DNA of 64,000 bases from JAJFJD01 sp965228695 (GCA_965228695.1 CBDDIB010000002.1:2666001-2730000); one strand, 5' to 3'. Numbered from the stretch's first letter, positions 45,690 to 54,954 are shown. Notes: a model not told the origin generated them from the sequence alone. A program made the numbers and translations.

Positions 45690-46070
45690 ATGGGTAAACC
45701 GAAGGGCGAACGTCGGTTGAGCGATGACGAGGCGCGGGCGATCTCGCGGCACATCCGGACGAGTCCCCAGAAGCTGAACGTGGTTGCGGCCGCGATCCGC
45801 GGCAAGAATGCCGATGCGGCGCTGGCTGAGTTGACGTTTTCGAACCGGCGCGTCTCGAATGACGTGCGGAAGGTTCTGGAATCGGCGATCGCCAATGCGG
45901 AGAACAACCATCAGCTCGATGTCGACCGCTTGTTTGTCAAAGAGGCGTTCGTCGGCAAGACGCTGGTGATGAAGCGGTTTCGCGCACGGGCGCGGGGGCG
46001 TGTCGGCCGAATTCAGAAGCCGATGAGCAATTTGACCGTCGTGGTCAAGGAACGCGAGGAGGCCGAATAA
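45690..46070 (+). CDS. rplV: 50S ribosomal protein L22
   Basis: 126 residues from the ATG at 45690 (MGKPKGERRLSDDEAR); the frame opens earlier inside rpsS but that part is a shadow. The tunnel hairpin carries FRARARGRVGRIQKPMSNLTV. It overlaps rpsC by one base (TAATG). Confidence 0.97.
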   Translation: MGKPKGERRLSDDEARAISRHIRTSPQKLNVVAAAIRGKNADAALAELTFSNRRVSNDVRKVLESAIANAENNHQLDVDRLFVKEAFVGKTLVMKRFRARARGRVGRIQKPMSNLTVVVKEREEAE

Positions 46071-46744
46071 TGGGCCATAAAGTCAGCCCCGTCGGGCTTC
46101 GGCTCGGAATCAACCGGACCTGGGATTCACGGTGGTTCGCCGGCCGCGAGTATGGCGAGCTTCTGCATCAGGACCTCAAGCTGCGCGACTACATCATGGA
46201 CCGTCTCAGCCAGGCCGGGGTATCCCGCGTGGTCATCGAGCGTCCCGCGAAAAAGGCGCGCATCACGATCCACACGGCGCGGCCGGGTGTCGTCATCGGC
46301 AAGAAGGGCGCGGATATCGAAAAGCTGCGCCAGGACGTCGCCAAGATGACCGAGGGTGAGGTTGCGCTGAACATCGTGGAAATCCGCAAGCCGGAGATCG
46401 ACGCGAAACTCGTCGCCGAGAACATCGCTCAGCAACTGGTGCGCCGCGTGGCGTTCCGCCGTGCGATGAAGCGGGCGGTTCAGTCGGCCATGCGGCTTGG
46501 CGCGGAAGGCATTCGGATCAACTGCGGCGGCCGTCTCGGCGGCGCCGAAATTGCCCGGACCGAGTGGTATCGCGAAGGCCGCGTGCCGCTTCACACGCTG
46601 CGTGCGGATATCGATTACGGCACGGCGACCGCGAAGACGACTTACGGCACCTGCGGCGTGAAGGTGTGGGTGTTTAAGGGCGAAATCCTGGCGCATGACC
46701 CGATGGCGCAGGACAAGCGACTCCAGGAGCAGCAGCTTCGCTAG
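46070..46744 (+). CDS. rpsC: 30S ribosomal protein S3
   Basis: 224 residues. The KH domain motif GVVIGKKGADIEKLR and the mRNA-entry region RGRVPLHTLRADIDYG-like stretch (EGRVPLHTLRADIDYGTA) are present. It forms part of the mRNA entry helicase. It starts within the rplV stop. Confidence 0.98.
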   Translation: MGHKVSPVGLRLGINRTWDSRWFAGREYGELLHQDLKLRDYIMDRLSQAGVSRVVIERPAKKARITIHTARPGVVIGKKGADIEKLRQDVAKMTEGEVALNIVEIRKPEIDAKLVAENIAQQLVRRVAFRRAMKRAVQSAMRLGAEGIRINCGGRLGGAEIARTEWYREGRVPLHTLRADIDYGTATAKTTYGTCGVKVWVFKGEILAHDPMAQDKRLQEQQLR

Positions 46745-46784
46745 GCGTTTTGCCGGCGACGCGAAGAAGGTGAGATAGGGACCA

Positions 46785-47198
46785 ATGCTTAGTCCAAAGA
46801 GAACGAAGTTCCGCAAGCAGCACAAAGGCCGTGTCCACGGCATGGCTAAGGGCGGCACGGACATCAACTTCGGCAGTTACGGCCTCAAGGCGATCACGCC
46901 GGGGCGTGTGACGGCCCGCCAGATCGAAGCCGCCCGCCGGGCGATTACGCGTCATATCCGCCGCGCAGGCCGCGTGTGGATCCGCGTGTTCCCCGACGTG
47001 CCGGTCAGCCAAAAGCCCGCCGAAGTCCGGATGGGTAAGGGTAAGGGTTCGCCCGAATATTGGATGTGCCGGGTCAAGCCGGGCCGCGTCATGTTCGAGT
47101 TGGACGGCGTGGACAAGGAAATCGCCCGCAAGGCATTCGAATTGGCGTCGGCGAAGCTGCCGTTGAAGACCAAATTCGTGACCCGGTTGGGAGGCTAG
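46785..47198 (+). CDS. rplP: 50S ribosomal protein L16
   Basis: 137 residues, the standard length. It helps place the A-site tRNA acceptor. MLSPKRTKFRKQHKGR and the RMGKGKGSPEYWMCRVKPG loop, which contains the arginine that YcfD-type enzymes hydroxylate in some species, are conserved. Confidence 0.98.
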   Translation: MLSPKRTKFRKQHKGRVHGMAKGGTDINFGSYGLKAITPGRVTARQIEAARRAITRHIRRAGRVWIRVFPDVPVSQKPAEVRMGKGKGSPEYWMCRVKPGRVMFELDGVDKEIARKAFELASAKLPLKTKFVTRLGG

Positions 47199-47207
47199 GA
47201 GCATTCG

Positions 47208-47402
47208 ATGAAAGCCGAGGATGTCCGTCAGAAGACCGACGACGAATTGGGCGAGATGCTGCTCGACCTGCGAAAGGAAGCGTTCAACCTTCGTTTCCAG
47301 CAAGCGAGCGGCCAGCTTGAGAATACGGCGCGTATTCGTGAAGTGCGGCGCGATATCGCACGCATAAAGACAACGCTGCACACGCGCAAACCGGCATCGT
47401 AG
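47208..47402 (+). CDS. rpmC: 50S ribosomal protein L29
   Basis: 64-residue helical hairpin at the tunnel exit, with DLRKEAFNLRFQQASGQLEN and TARIREVRRDIARIKT. It lies nine bases after rplP and twelve before rpsQ. Confidence 0.98.
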   Translation: MKAEDVRQKTDDELGEMLLDLRKEAFNLRFQQASGQLENTARIREVRRDIARIKTTLHTRKPAS

Positions 47403-47414
47403 AGGATCGGCAAA

Positions 47415-47654
47415 ATGCCAAGACGGGTATTTCAGGGAGTTGTCCAGAAGGACGCGAAAGACAAGACGGTCGTCGTCAAGGTCGAGCGTCTGGTTAAGCA
47501 CCCTTTGTATAAGAAGTTCATTCGCCGGTCGAAGAAGTACATGGCGCATGATGAGGGCAACGCGAGCAAGGCCGGCGATCTGGTCCGCATTCGCGAATGC
47601 CGGCCGCTTTCCAAGCGCAAGCGCTGGGAAATTCTGGGCGAGACCGCAAGTTAG
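47415..47654 (+). CDS. rpsQ: 30S ribosomal protein S17
   Basis: 79-residue OB-fold primary rRNA-binding protein. PRRVFQGVVQKDAKDKTVVV, HPLYKKFIRRSKKYMAHDE and CRPLSKRKRWE are conserved. It closes the S10 operon; the next gene, rplN, follows after 24 bases with no visible terminator. Confidence 0.98.
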   Translation: MPRRVFQGVVQKDAKDKTVVVKVERLVKHPLYKKFIRRSKKYMAHDEGNASKAGDLVRIRECRPLSKRKRWEILGETAS

Positions 47655-47678
47655 AGCGGGCGCGGAGGAAAGTAAGTC

Positions 47679-48047
47679 ATGATCCAGATGCAAACCAATC
47701 TTGATGTCGCGGACAATTCCGGTGCTCGCCGGGTCCAGTGCATCAAGGTGCTCGGCGGGTCCAAGCGGATGACCGCCGGTATCGGCGACATCATCGTGGT
47801 GTCGGTCAAAGAGGCAATTCCGCGCGGCCGTGTGAAGAAGGGCGACATCCACAAGGCGGTCATCGTGCGCACGGCCAAGGAAGTGCGCCGGGACGACGGC
47901 ACCGCGATCCGTTTCGACCGCAATGCGGCGGTGCTGATCAATAATCAGCAGGAACCGATTGGCACCCGTATCTTCGGCCCGGTCACGCGTGAGCTGCGGC
48001 AGAAGCAGTTTATGAAGATTATTTCGCTAGCGCCCGAGGTGTTGTGA
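47679..48047 (+). CDS. rplN: 50S ribosomal protein L14
   Basis: 122 residues, the standard length. It lies at the subunit interface. MIQMQTNLDVADNSGARRV and FGPVTRELR are diagnostic. First gene of the spc block. Its stop overlaps the rplX start by one base (TGATG). Confidence 0.98.
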   Translation: MIQMQTNLDVADNSGARRVQCIKVLGGSKRMTAGIGDIIVVSVKEAIPRGRVKKGDIHKAVIVRTAKEVRRDDGTAIRFDRNAAVLINNQQEPIGTRIFGPVTRELRQKQFMKIISLAPEVL

Positions 48048-48364
48048 TGGCGGCAAAAGTAAGAAAAGGCGATCGCGTCGTCATGCTTACCGGCAAGGAC
48101 AAGGGCAAGTCGGGCGAAGTGGTCCAGGTCCTTCCGAAGGACAAGCGCGTCATCGTGTCCGGCGTGAATATGGTGAAGCGCCATACCGCTCCGTCGCAGA
48201 CGAATGCCGGCGGGATCGTCGAGAAAGAGGCGTCGGTTCACGTATCGAACGTGGCGCACCTGGATCCGAAGGACGACAAACCGACACGTGTCGGATTCAA
48301 GATGCTCGATGGGGACCGCAAGGTGCGCTATGCGAAGCGCTCCGGCGAAGTCATCGACAGTTGA
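48047..48364 (+). CDS. rplX: 50S ribosomal protein L24
   Basis: 105 residues from the ATG overlapping the rplN stop. The N-terminal KOW motif is VRKGDRVVMLTGKDKGKSGEV. It starts 50S assembly near the tunnel exit. It precedes rplE by 17 bases. Confidence 0.97.
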   Translation: MAAKVRKGDRVVMLTGKDKGKSGEVVQVLPKDKRVIVSGVNMVKRHTAPSQTNAGGIVEKEASVHVSNVAHLDPKDDKPTRVGFKMLDGDRKVRYAKRSGEVIDS

Positions 48365-48381
48365 GAAGGTAGTGCGAGCTG

Positions 48382-48939
48382 ATGGCTGAGACTGATTATA
48401 CACCGCGGCTGAAAGAGCATTATCAGAGCGCCGTCCGGCAGACTCTGATCGATGAATACAAGTACGCGAATCCGATGTCCGTTCCGCGGCTGGAAAAGAT
48501 CGTCGTAAATGTCGGCGTCGGCGAAGCGGTCGGCGATTCGAAGAAGATCGACGCCGTCTGCGCGGATATTGCGGCGGTCAGCGGACAAAAGCCGATCGTG
48601 ACGCGGGCACGGCAGTCGATCGCGAACTTCAAGCTTCGCGAGGGCATGCCGATCGGCGCCAAGGTCACGCTGCGGCGCGACCGAATGTATGAATTCCTGG
48701 ACCGGCTGGTCACGGTGGCCCTGCCGCGCGTCCGGGATTTTCGGGGATTGTCGCCCAACAGCTTCGACGGCAACGGCAACTATGCCTTGGGGCTCAAGGA
48801 ACAGATCGTTTTCCCGGAAATCGACTACGACAAGGTGGATGCAATTCGCGGCATGGATATCGTGATTTGCACGACAGCACAGACCGATGACGAAGCACGG
48901 CTGCTTCTCAAAGGTTTCGATTTACCGTTCCAGAATTAA
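48382..48939 (+). CDS. rplE: 50S ribosomal protein L5
   Basis: 185 residues. It binds 5S rRNA and bridges to the small subunit. VPRLEKIVVNVGVGEA and the C-terminal MDIVICTTAQTDDEARLLL are conserved. Confidence 0.98.
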   Translation: MAETDYTPRLKEHYQSAVRQTLIDEYKYANPMSVPRLEKIVVNVGVGEAVGDSKKIDAVCADIAAVSGQKPIVTRARQSIANFKLREGMPIGAKVTLRRDRMYEFLDRLVTVALPRVRDFRGLSPNSFDGNGNYALGLKEQIVFPEIDYDKVDAIRGMDIVICTTAQTDDEARLLLKGFDLPFQN

Positions 48940-48965
48940 GCGTCTGGCGGAGGAGCAGGTTACAT

Positions 48966-49271
48966 ATGGCCAAGAAAAGCGCGATCGAGAAGAACAAGCG
49001 TCGAGTGCGGATGTCCAAGAAGTTTGCGTCCAAACGGGCGCGTCTCAAGGCAATCGCAAGCGACCGGGAACTCCCGGCGGAAGAGCGTTTCGATGCCCGT
49101 TTGAAACTCGCGGAACTGCCGCGGAATTCCGCGCCGAACCGCATCCGCAACCGGTGTGAGTTGTCGGGACGCCCGCGTGCGTATTACCGCAAGTTCAAGA
49201 TTTCTCGCATTGCTTTGCGCGATCTCGCGTCGTCGGGGCACATCCCCGGCATGGTTAAGGCCAGTTGGTAG
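48966..49271 (+). CDS. rpsN: 30S ribosomal protein S14, zinc-free type
   Basis: 101 residues, the long form without the CxxC zinc ribbon of the short form: a single cysteine is present. It ends RDLASSGHIPGMVKASW. It is a late-assembling head protein that follows rplE in the spc block. Confidence 0.98.
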   Translation: MAKKSAIEKNKRRVRMSKKFASKRARLKAIASDRELPAEERFDARLKLAELPRNSAPNRIRNRCELSGRPRAYYRKFKISRIALRDLASSGHIPGMVKASW

Positions 49272-49284
49272 GAGATAGACTGTA

Positions 49285-49683
49285 ATGTCGATGAGCGATC
49301 CTATGGGCGATATGCTCACGCGCATCCGGAATGCGCAGCGGGTCGGCAAGAACACCGTGAGCTGCCCGGCGTCCAAGTTTCGGGCCAACGTCCTCGGTGT
49401 GCTGGAACGTGAAGGATTTATTCGTGGGTTCAGTTGGGCGGAGCTGCGTCAAGGCATCCCCGAACTGACGATCGAGTTGAAGTATTCGGAAGGCGAGCCG
49501 GTTATTCGCGAGATCAGTCGCGTTTCGCGGCCGGGCCGGCGGGTGTACTCCAAGATCAAGGATCTGCAGCGGATCTATAACGGTCTGGGTATTTCGATCC
49601 TGTCGACGCCGCGCGGCGTAATGTCGGATGCGGAAGCACGCGAAGCCAATGTCGGCGGCGAAGTGCTCTGCCGGGTGTTTTAG
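49285..49683 (+). CDS. rpsH: 30S ribosomal protein S8
   Basis: 132 residues. It binds helix 21 of 16S rRNA and in enterobacteria represses the spc operon. DPMGDMLTRIRNAQRVGK and STPRGVMSDAEAREANVGGE are conserved. It precedes rplF by nine bases. Confidence 0.98.
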   Translation: MSMSDPMGDMLTRIRNAQRVGKNTVSCPASKFRANVLGVLEREGFIRGFSWAELRQGIPELTIELKYSEGEPVIREISRVSRPGRRVYSKIKDLQRIYNGLGISILSTPRGVMSDAEAREANVGGEVLCRVF

Positions 49684-49692
49684 GAGAGAACC

Positions 49693-50232
49693 ATGTCACG
49701 TGTTGGCAAATATCCGGTCACGGTTCCCGATGGCGTCGAGGTTTCGCTGGCCGGCAACATCCTGACCGCGAAGGGCAAACTTGGCGAACTTCAGGTGCCG
49801 TTCACGGATGAGGTGACGGTCGAGCTGAAGGACGGGAAGGTCAATGTCAATCCCGTCGGCAGCACCAAGAAGTCGCGGGCGCTCTGGGGCACCATCCGGA
49901 GCCTGGTGGACAACGCGGTCGTCGGTGTCTCCGAAGGGTTTACCAAGCGGCTTGAGATCAATGGCGTTGGCTACCGTGCGCAGGTGCAGGGCAAGAAGCT
50001 CAACCTGCAGCTTGGGTATAGCCACGATATCGGCTTCGAAATTCCCGAAGGCGTGAAAATCGCCCTCGAAGGCGACCGGCAATCGATCATCGCGATCAGC
50101 GGTGCCGACAAGCAGCGTGTCGGGCAGGTGGCGAGCGTCATCCGTGGTTTCCGCGGACCGGAGCCGTACAAGGGTAAGGGCATCAAATACCAGGATGAGA
50201 TCATCCTGCGTAAAGAAGGTAAGAAAAAGTAG
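49693..50232 (+). CDS. rplF: 50S ribosomal protein L6
   Basis: 179 residues, two similar domains. MSRVGKYPVTVPDGV at the start and YKGKGIKYQDEIILRKEGKK at the end are typical. It lies near the factor-binding site. Confidence 0.98.
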   Translation: MSRVGKYPVTVPDGVEVSLAGNILTAKGKLGELQVPFTDEVTVELKDGKVNVNPVGSTKKSRALWGTIRSLVDNAVVGVSEGFTKRLEINGVGYRAQVQGKKLNLQLGYSHDIGFEIPEGVKIALEGDRQSIIAISGADKQRVGQVASVIRGFRGPEPYKGKGIKYQDEIILRKEGKKK

Positions 50233-50243
50233 GAACGGCGGCG

Positions 50244-50603
50244 ATGAATTCACGAAAACTCTTCGAACGTCGCAAGCGGCGGAATCGATACAACCTGAGG
50301 CGCCGCGCGAATGGCAAACCGCGTTTGTCGGTATTCCGTTCGAGCAAGCATATCTATGTGCAGATCGTCGACGATGGGGATGGCCGCACGCTGGTTGCCG
50401 CGTCGTCGGTCGAAAAGGATTTGCGCGGCAAGTTCAAGACGGGGGCGACCATCGAGGCCGCCACCGCCATCGGTAAGGAAATCGCCGACCGGGCGTCCAA
50501 AGCGGGCGTGTCGGACGTGGTGTTCGACCGGGGCGGGTACAACTATCACGGCCGGATCAAGGCACTGGCCGAAGCTGCCCGCGAAGGTGGGCTGAAGTTT
50601 TAG
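50244..50603 (+). CDS. rplR: 50S ribosomal protein L18
   Basis: 119 residues. It binds 5S rRNA with L5. The basic N-terminus RRKRRNRYNLRR and the C-terminal FDRGGYNYHGRIKALAEAAREGG are conserved. Confidence 0.98.
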   Translation: MNSRKLFERRKRRNRYNLRRRANGKPRLSVFRSSKHIYVQIVDDGDGRTLVAASSVEKDLRGKFKTGATIEAATAIGKEIADRASKAGVSDVVFDRGGYNYHGRIKALAEAAREGGLKF

Positions 50604-50618
50604 GAAGGGACGCGGGTA

Positions 50619-51230
50619 ATGGCTCAACCACCGCAAGGTCGCGGACAGGGATCGCAAGGGCGCGGTCAAGGTCGCGGAAGAGGGCGCGGACGGGACGATC
50701 GCAACGAGCAGGAGTTCATCGAGAAGCTCGTCGGGATCAACCGTGTCGCCAAGGTCGTGAAGGGCGGCCGACGCTTCGGATTCTCGGCGGTCGTCGTCGT
50801 CGGCGACGGCAAGGGCCGGGTCGGCTTCGGCCTCGGTAAGGCGCGCGAGGTGCCGGAAGCCATCCGCAAGGCGACCGAACGCGCGCGGAAGTCGCTAATT
50901 CGGGTGCCGCTGCGCGAAGGACGGACGCTTCATCACGACGTGACCGGTCGTTTCGGCGCGGGCCGCGTGGTTCTTCGGAACGCACCGTCGGGAACCGGCA
51001 TCATCGCCGGCGGTCCGATGCGCGCGGTGTTCGAGGCGTTGGGCGTGCAGGACGTCGTCGCCAAGTCGGTCGGGACGTCGAATTCGCACAACATGATCAA
51101 GGCGACCTTCGCGGCATTGATGAACTGCAATTCACCGCGCCAGGTCGCGAACCGCCGGGGCAAGAAGGTGGGTGAGATCGTCGGCCGCCGCGAAGAGACG
51201 TCGGCCGAGCGGGAGCAGACCAATGCCTGA
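50619..51230 (+). CDS. rpsE: 30S ribosomal protein S5 with RG-rich N-terminal extension
   Basis: 203 residues, longer than the enterobacterial 167. The first 30 or so residues are a Gly/Arg/Gln-rich low-complexity extension (repeated RGQG and RGRG), before the core FIEKLVGINRVAKVVKGG. S5 is a fidelity protein at the mRNA entry. The stop overlaps the rpmD start by eight bases. Confidence 0.97.
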   Translation: MAQPPQGRGQGSQGRGQGRGRGRGRDDRNEQEFIEKLVGINRVAKVVKGGRRFGFSAVVVVGDGKGRVGFGLGKAREVPEAIRKATERARKSLIRVPLREGRTLHHDVTGRFGAGRVVLRNAPSGTGIIAGGPMRAVFEALGVQDVVAKSVGTSNSHNMIKATFAALMNCNSPRQVANRRGKKVGEIVGRREETSAEREQTNA

Positions 51231-51417
51231 GGCGAAGAAAACCGTGCGGGTAACGCAGATCGGCAGCCCCATTCGGCGCCGGAAGGATCAGCGCGCCACG
51301 TTGGTGGGGCTCGGCCTGAATAAGATGCACAAAACCAGCGAACTTGAAGACACCCCGTCGGTTCGCGGGATGATCAACAAGGTTCACCATCTGGTGCGCG
51401 TCGAAGACGCGAACTAG
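51223..51417 (+). CDS. rpmD: 50S ribosomal protein L30
   Basis: 64 residues from the ATG at 51223, which lies eight bases inside rpsE with GGGAG upstream; earlier in-frame starts are shadows. VRVTQIGSPIRRRKDQRATL and LGLNKMHKTSELEDT are conserved. Confidence 0.96.
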   Translation: MPEAKKTVRVTQIGSPIRRRKDQRATLVGLGLNKMHKTSELEDTPSVRGMINKVHHLVRVEDAN

Positions 51418-51443
51418 GCGCCGGTAGGACAAGGGTTCAAGGC

Positions 51444-51992
51444 ATGAAACTCAACGAAATTTCGGATAATGCGGGCGCTCGACCCGTCCGCAAGCGCGTC
51501 GGCCGGGGCACCGGCTCGGGTACTGGCGGAACCTCGGGTTCAGGCCATAAGGGACAGAAGTCCCGGTCCGGCGTATCCATCAAGGGTTTTGAAGGCGGTC
51601 AGATGCCGCTTTATCGGCGTGTCCCAAAGCGCGGATTTACCAATGTTTTCCGGCTTCGCTTCGCGGAACTGAATGTCGGTCGGCTGCAACAGGCGATCGA
51701 CGCGAAGAAAGTCGACGCGAAAAAACCGATCAACGGTGACGTGTTGGTCGAGGCGGGCGTGATCCGCCGTCTGCACGATGGCGTGCGCCTTCTTGCAAAA
51801 GGCGAGATTAAGGCCAATGTGACAATAGAGGTTGCCGGCGCGTCGAAATCGGCCATCGAAGCCGTTGAAAAGGCAGGCGGTAAGGTCACTGTGATCGCCA
51901 GGCCGAAGCAGGAAGGCAAGCACGTCAAGAAGTCGGACGGCAAAGGCGGCAAGAAGGCGAAGTCGGAAAAGTCCGAGGACGCGAGCGCTTGA
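51444..51992 (+). CDS. rplO: 50S ribosomal protein L15 with Lys-rich tail
   Basis: 182 residues, about 35 longer than the enterobacterial form because of a Lys/Ser/Glu-rich C-terminal tail (KKSDGKGGKKAKSEKSED). The core shows GARPVRKRVGRGTGSGTGGT and the SGHKGQKSR loop. It precedes secY by 41 bases. Confidence 0.97.
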   Translation: MKLNEISDNAGARPVRKRVGRGTGSGTGGTSGSGHKGQKSRSGVSIKGFEGGQMPLYRRVPKRGFTNVFRLRFAELNVGRLQQAIDAKKVDAKKPINGDVLVEAGVIRRLHDGVRLLAKGEIKANVTIEVAGASKSAIEAVEKAGGKVTVIARPKQEGKHVKKSDGKGGKKAKSEKSEDASA

Positions 51993-52033
51993 CCACAGGC
52001 GGTCGCGTTTAGCGGCAAACGGGATACACTGGC

Positions 52034-53377
52034 ATGGCATCAGCGGCCGAACAGTTAGCGTCGAACTTCAATCTCGGGGCCTTGAGAAAGGCAACGGAGT
52101 TGAAAAAGCGGATCTGGTTCACGCTGGGCGCGTTGGTCATTTACCGTTTCGGCACGTATATCCCGCTTCCCGGTATCGATACCATCGTCCTGCAGGACCT
52201 GTTCTCGCAGCAGCAGGGCGGCATAGTGGGCATGTTCGACGTGTTCGCGGGCGGCGCGCTAAGCCGCATGTCGATCTTTGCGCTGAACATCATGCCGTAT
52301 ATCTCGGCTGCCATTATCATGCAGCTGATGCAGGCGGTGTCCCCGAAGCTGGAACAGCTCAAGAAAGAGGGTGAGGCCGGCCGCAAGAAGATCAATCAAT
52401 TTACGCGATATGGCACGGTTTTCCTGGCGACATTCCAAGCCTACGGGCTGGCTGTCGGCCTCGAGAGTATGCAAAGCAGCGCGGGCGCCGCGGTGATGGC
52501 GCCGGGCGTTTTCTTCCGGGCGACCACGGTCATTACCTTGGTCGGCGGGACGATCTTCCTGATGTGGCTTGGCGAGCAGGTAACCCAGCGCGGCGTGGGC
52601 AACGGTATCTCGCTGATCATCTTCGCGGGCATCGTGGCGGAGTTACCATCGGCTCTGGCCGGCACCTTGGATTTGGGCCGGACGGGCGCTCTGCCGACCA
52701 TCGCGATCATCGGCTTCCTGGTACTTTCGATCATCGTGATCATGATCATCGTCTTTGTCGAGCGCGCGCAGCGGCGTATCGTGGTGCAATATCCCAAACG
52801 GCAGGTCGGCAACCGCATGTTCGGCGGCGAGTCCTCGCATCTGCCGCTGAAATTGAACACGTCCGGCGTTATTCCGCCGATTTTTGCCAGCTCGTTGCTT
52901 TTGCTGCCGTTGACGGTGGCGAACTTCTCGGGCGGGCAGGGGCCGGAATGGCTGAATACCGTCAACGCCCTGTTGGGCCGCGGCCAGCCGCTCTTCCTGT
53001 TGATCTATGTCTCGATGATCGTGTTCTTCGCATTCTTCTACACGGCAATCGTCTTCAATCCCCAGGAAACCGCGGATAATTTGAAGCAGTATGGCGGCTT
53101 CATTCCGGGTATTCGCCCCGGCAAGAACACCGCGGATTACTTGGATTTCGTGCTCACGCGGCTCACCGTCATCGGGGCGATTTACCTCTCGGTGATCTGT
53201 ATCATCCCGGAATGGCTGATTTCGCAGTATTCGGTGCCGTTCTACTTTGGCGGGACGAGTCTGCTTATCGTGGTGACCGTAACGATGGACACTGTCGGGC
53301 AGGTCCATTCGCATCTGTTGGCCCACCAATATGAAGGGCTGATCAAGAAGTCCAAGCTGCGGGGACGGCGGGGATGA
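52034..53377 (+). CDS. secY: Preprotein translocase channel subunit SecY
   Basis: 447 residues, ten transmembrane segments. It is the protein-conducting channel of the inner membrane and works with the SecE encoded at 25912. YRFGTYIPLPGID, PYISAAIIMQLM and PGIRPGKNTADYLD are family motifs. Its stop overlaps adk by four bases (ATGA). Confidence 0.98.
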   Translation: MASAAEQLASNFNLGALRKATELKKRIWFTLGALVIYRFGTYIPLPGIDTIVLQDLFSQQQGGIVGMFDVFAGGALSRMSIFALNIMPYISAAIIMQLMQAVSPKLEQLKKEGEAGRKKINQFTRYGTVFLATFQAYGLAVGLESMQSSAGAAVMAPGVFFRATTVITLVGGTIFLMWLGEQVTQRGVGNGISLIIFAGIVAELPSALAGTLDLGRTGALPTIAIIGFLVLSIIVIMIIVFVERAQRRIVVQYPKRQVGNRMFGGESSHLPLKLNTSGVIPPIFASSLLLLPLTVANFSGGQGPEWLNTVNALLGRGQPLFLLIYVSMIVFFAFFYTAIVFNPQETADNLKQYGGFIPGIRPGKNTADYLDFVLTRLTVIGAIYLSVICIIPEWLISQYSVPFYFGGTSLLIVVTVTMDTVGQVHSHLLAHQYEGLIKKSKLRGRRG

Positions 53378-53955
53378 ACATCGTGTTGTTTGGGCCGCCG
53401 GGCGCTGGTAAGGGCACGCAGGCCCGGCGCATGGTCAATAAATATGGCGTTGTCCAATTGTCCACCGGCGAAATGCTCCGCGACGCCGCTGCGTCCGGGT
53501 CCGAGATCGGCCAACGGGCGAAGGCGGTGATAGAAAATGGCCAGCTCATGCCCGACGATGTGATGGTTGAGATCGTTTCGGATCGCATCGACGAACCGGA
53601 TTGCGCGAATGGCTTTATCCTGGATGGATTTCCGCGGACAATTCCGCAGGCCGAGGCCTTGGACAAGCTTTTGGCCGAAAAGGGGCTGACGCTCGACCAT
53701 GTCATAGAGCTTTTAGTGGACGACGATGTGCTGGTTTCGCGGATCGCGGCTCGCGCCGCCGAGGAGGCTGCTGCCGGTCGTTCGCGCGCCGACGACAATA
53801 TAGAGACATTGAAGAAGCGACTCGCCGTCTATCATGAGCGAACGACACCGGTTCTTCCCTATTATCGCGACAAATCGATCCTCAAAACCGTGGACGGCAT
53901 GGCCGATATCGACGATGTCGCGGCCCAGATCGATGCTCTGGTGCAGGGCGGATAG
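53374..53955 (+). CDS. adk: Adenylate kinase, short-LID form
   Basis: 193 residues. It balances AMP, ADP and ATP. P-loop GPPGAGKGTQ at residues 7-16, LSTGEMLRD, and LDGFPRT with AEALDKLL follow. The LID region is short and has no zinc cysteines, the compact form found in alphaproteobacteria. Translationally coupled to secY, the typical order in this class. Confidence 0.97.
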   Translation: MNIVLFGPPGAGKGTQARRMVNKYGVVQLSTGEMLRDAAASGSEIGQRAKAVIENGQLMPDDVMVEIVSDRIDEPDCANGFILDGFPRTIPQAEALDKLLAEKGLTLDHVIELLVDDDVLVSRIAARAAEEAAAGRSRADDNIETLKKRLAVYHERTTPVLPYYRDKSILKTVDGMADIDDVAAQIDALVQGG

Positions 53956-53960
53956 GAGAT

Positions 53961-53988
53961 TTGACACCATGTTGAATTCCCCTATAAT
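53961..53988 (+). promoter_or_regulatory. Perfect consensus sigma-70 promoter before rpsM
   Basis: TTGACA (53961-53966), 16-base spacer and TATAAT (53983-53988) match the consensus at all twelve positions, only six bases after the adk stop. It predicts a start near 53995 and a leader of about 140 bases for rpsM-rpsK-rpoA-rplQ. This is the best promoter in the window. Confidence 0.8.
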
Positions 53989-53994
53989 CCGCCG

Positions 53995-54135
53995 CCCCGG
54001 AGCCGAATTTATGGTTTCCGGCGTCGGGGTTGTCCCGGCAAACCGAAACATCCTGGCAACTACGTGCACGGTCGGCGGATTTGAGCCGGTACGCGGCGAT
54101 TTGCCTATCGTAGTGTCTGACAAGGAGTACTCGGC
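53995..54135 (+). promoter_or_regulatory. Alpha-operon leader (predicted)
   Basis: About 140 bases of untranslated leader follow the consensus promoter and end at AAGGAG before the rpsM GTG. GC-rich complementary stretches are present. In other bacteria S4 binds this operon's leader, but rpsD is not in this block and no known S4 pseudoknot was recognised. Confidence 0.35.
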
Positions 54136-54510
<375 letters not shown>

Positions 54511-54522
54511 GGAGCGGCACGG

Positions 54523-54915
54523 ATGGCTAAGGCAGCGACAGCGCGCGTACGTCGGCGCGAGCGGAAGAACATAACGTCGGGCGTAGCGCATGTGAATGCG
54601 TCGTTCAACAACACCATGATCACTATCACCGACGCGCAGGGCAACGCGATTGCCTGGTCGTCGGCCGGCGGCATGGGGTTCAAGGGCAGTCGGAAATCGA
54701 CTCCCTATGCGGCGCAGGTCGCCGCGGAAGATGCCGGCAAGAAGGCGCAGGAACATGGCATGAAGACCCTGGAAGTCTGCGTAAAAGGACCCGGGTCAGG
54801 GCGTGAGTCGGCGCTTCGGGCATTGCAGGCGGTTGGTTTCACGATCACCGCCATTCGCGATGTGACGCCGATTCCCCATAACGGGTGCCGTCCGCCAAAA
54901 CGTCGGCGGGTTTGA
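54523..54915 (+). CDS. rpsK: 30S ribosomal protein S11
   Basis: 130 residues on the 30S platform. HVNASFNNTMITITDAQGN and DVTPIPHNGCRPPKRRRV are diagnostic. An intrinsic-terminator-like hairpin with six T follows before rpoA. Confidence 0.98.
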   Translation: MAKAATARVRRRERKNITSGVAHVNASFNNTMITITDAQGNAIAWSSAGGMGFKGSRKSTPYAAQVAAEDAGKKAQEHGMKTLEVCVKGPGSGRESALRALQAVGFTITAIRDVTPIPHNGCRPPKRRRV

Positions 54916-54954
54916 TCCGCCGTTCGAACGACGGACCGGATTTACGGAACAACG

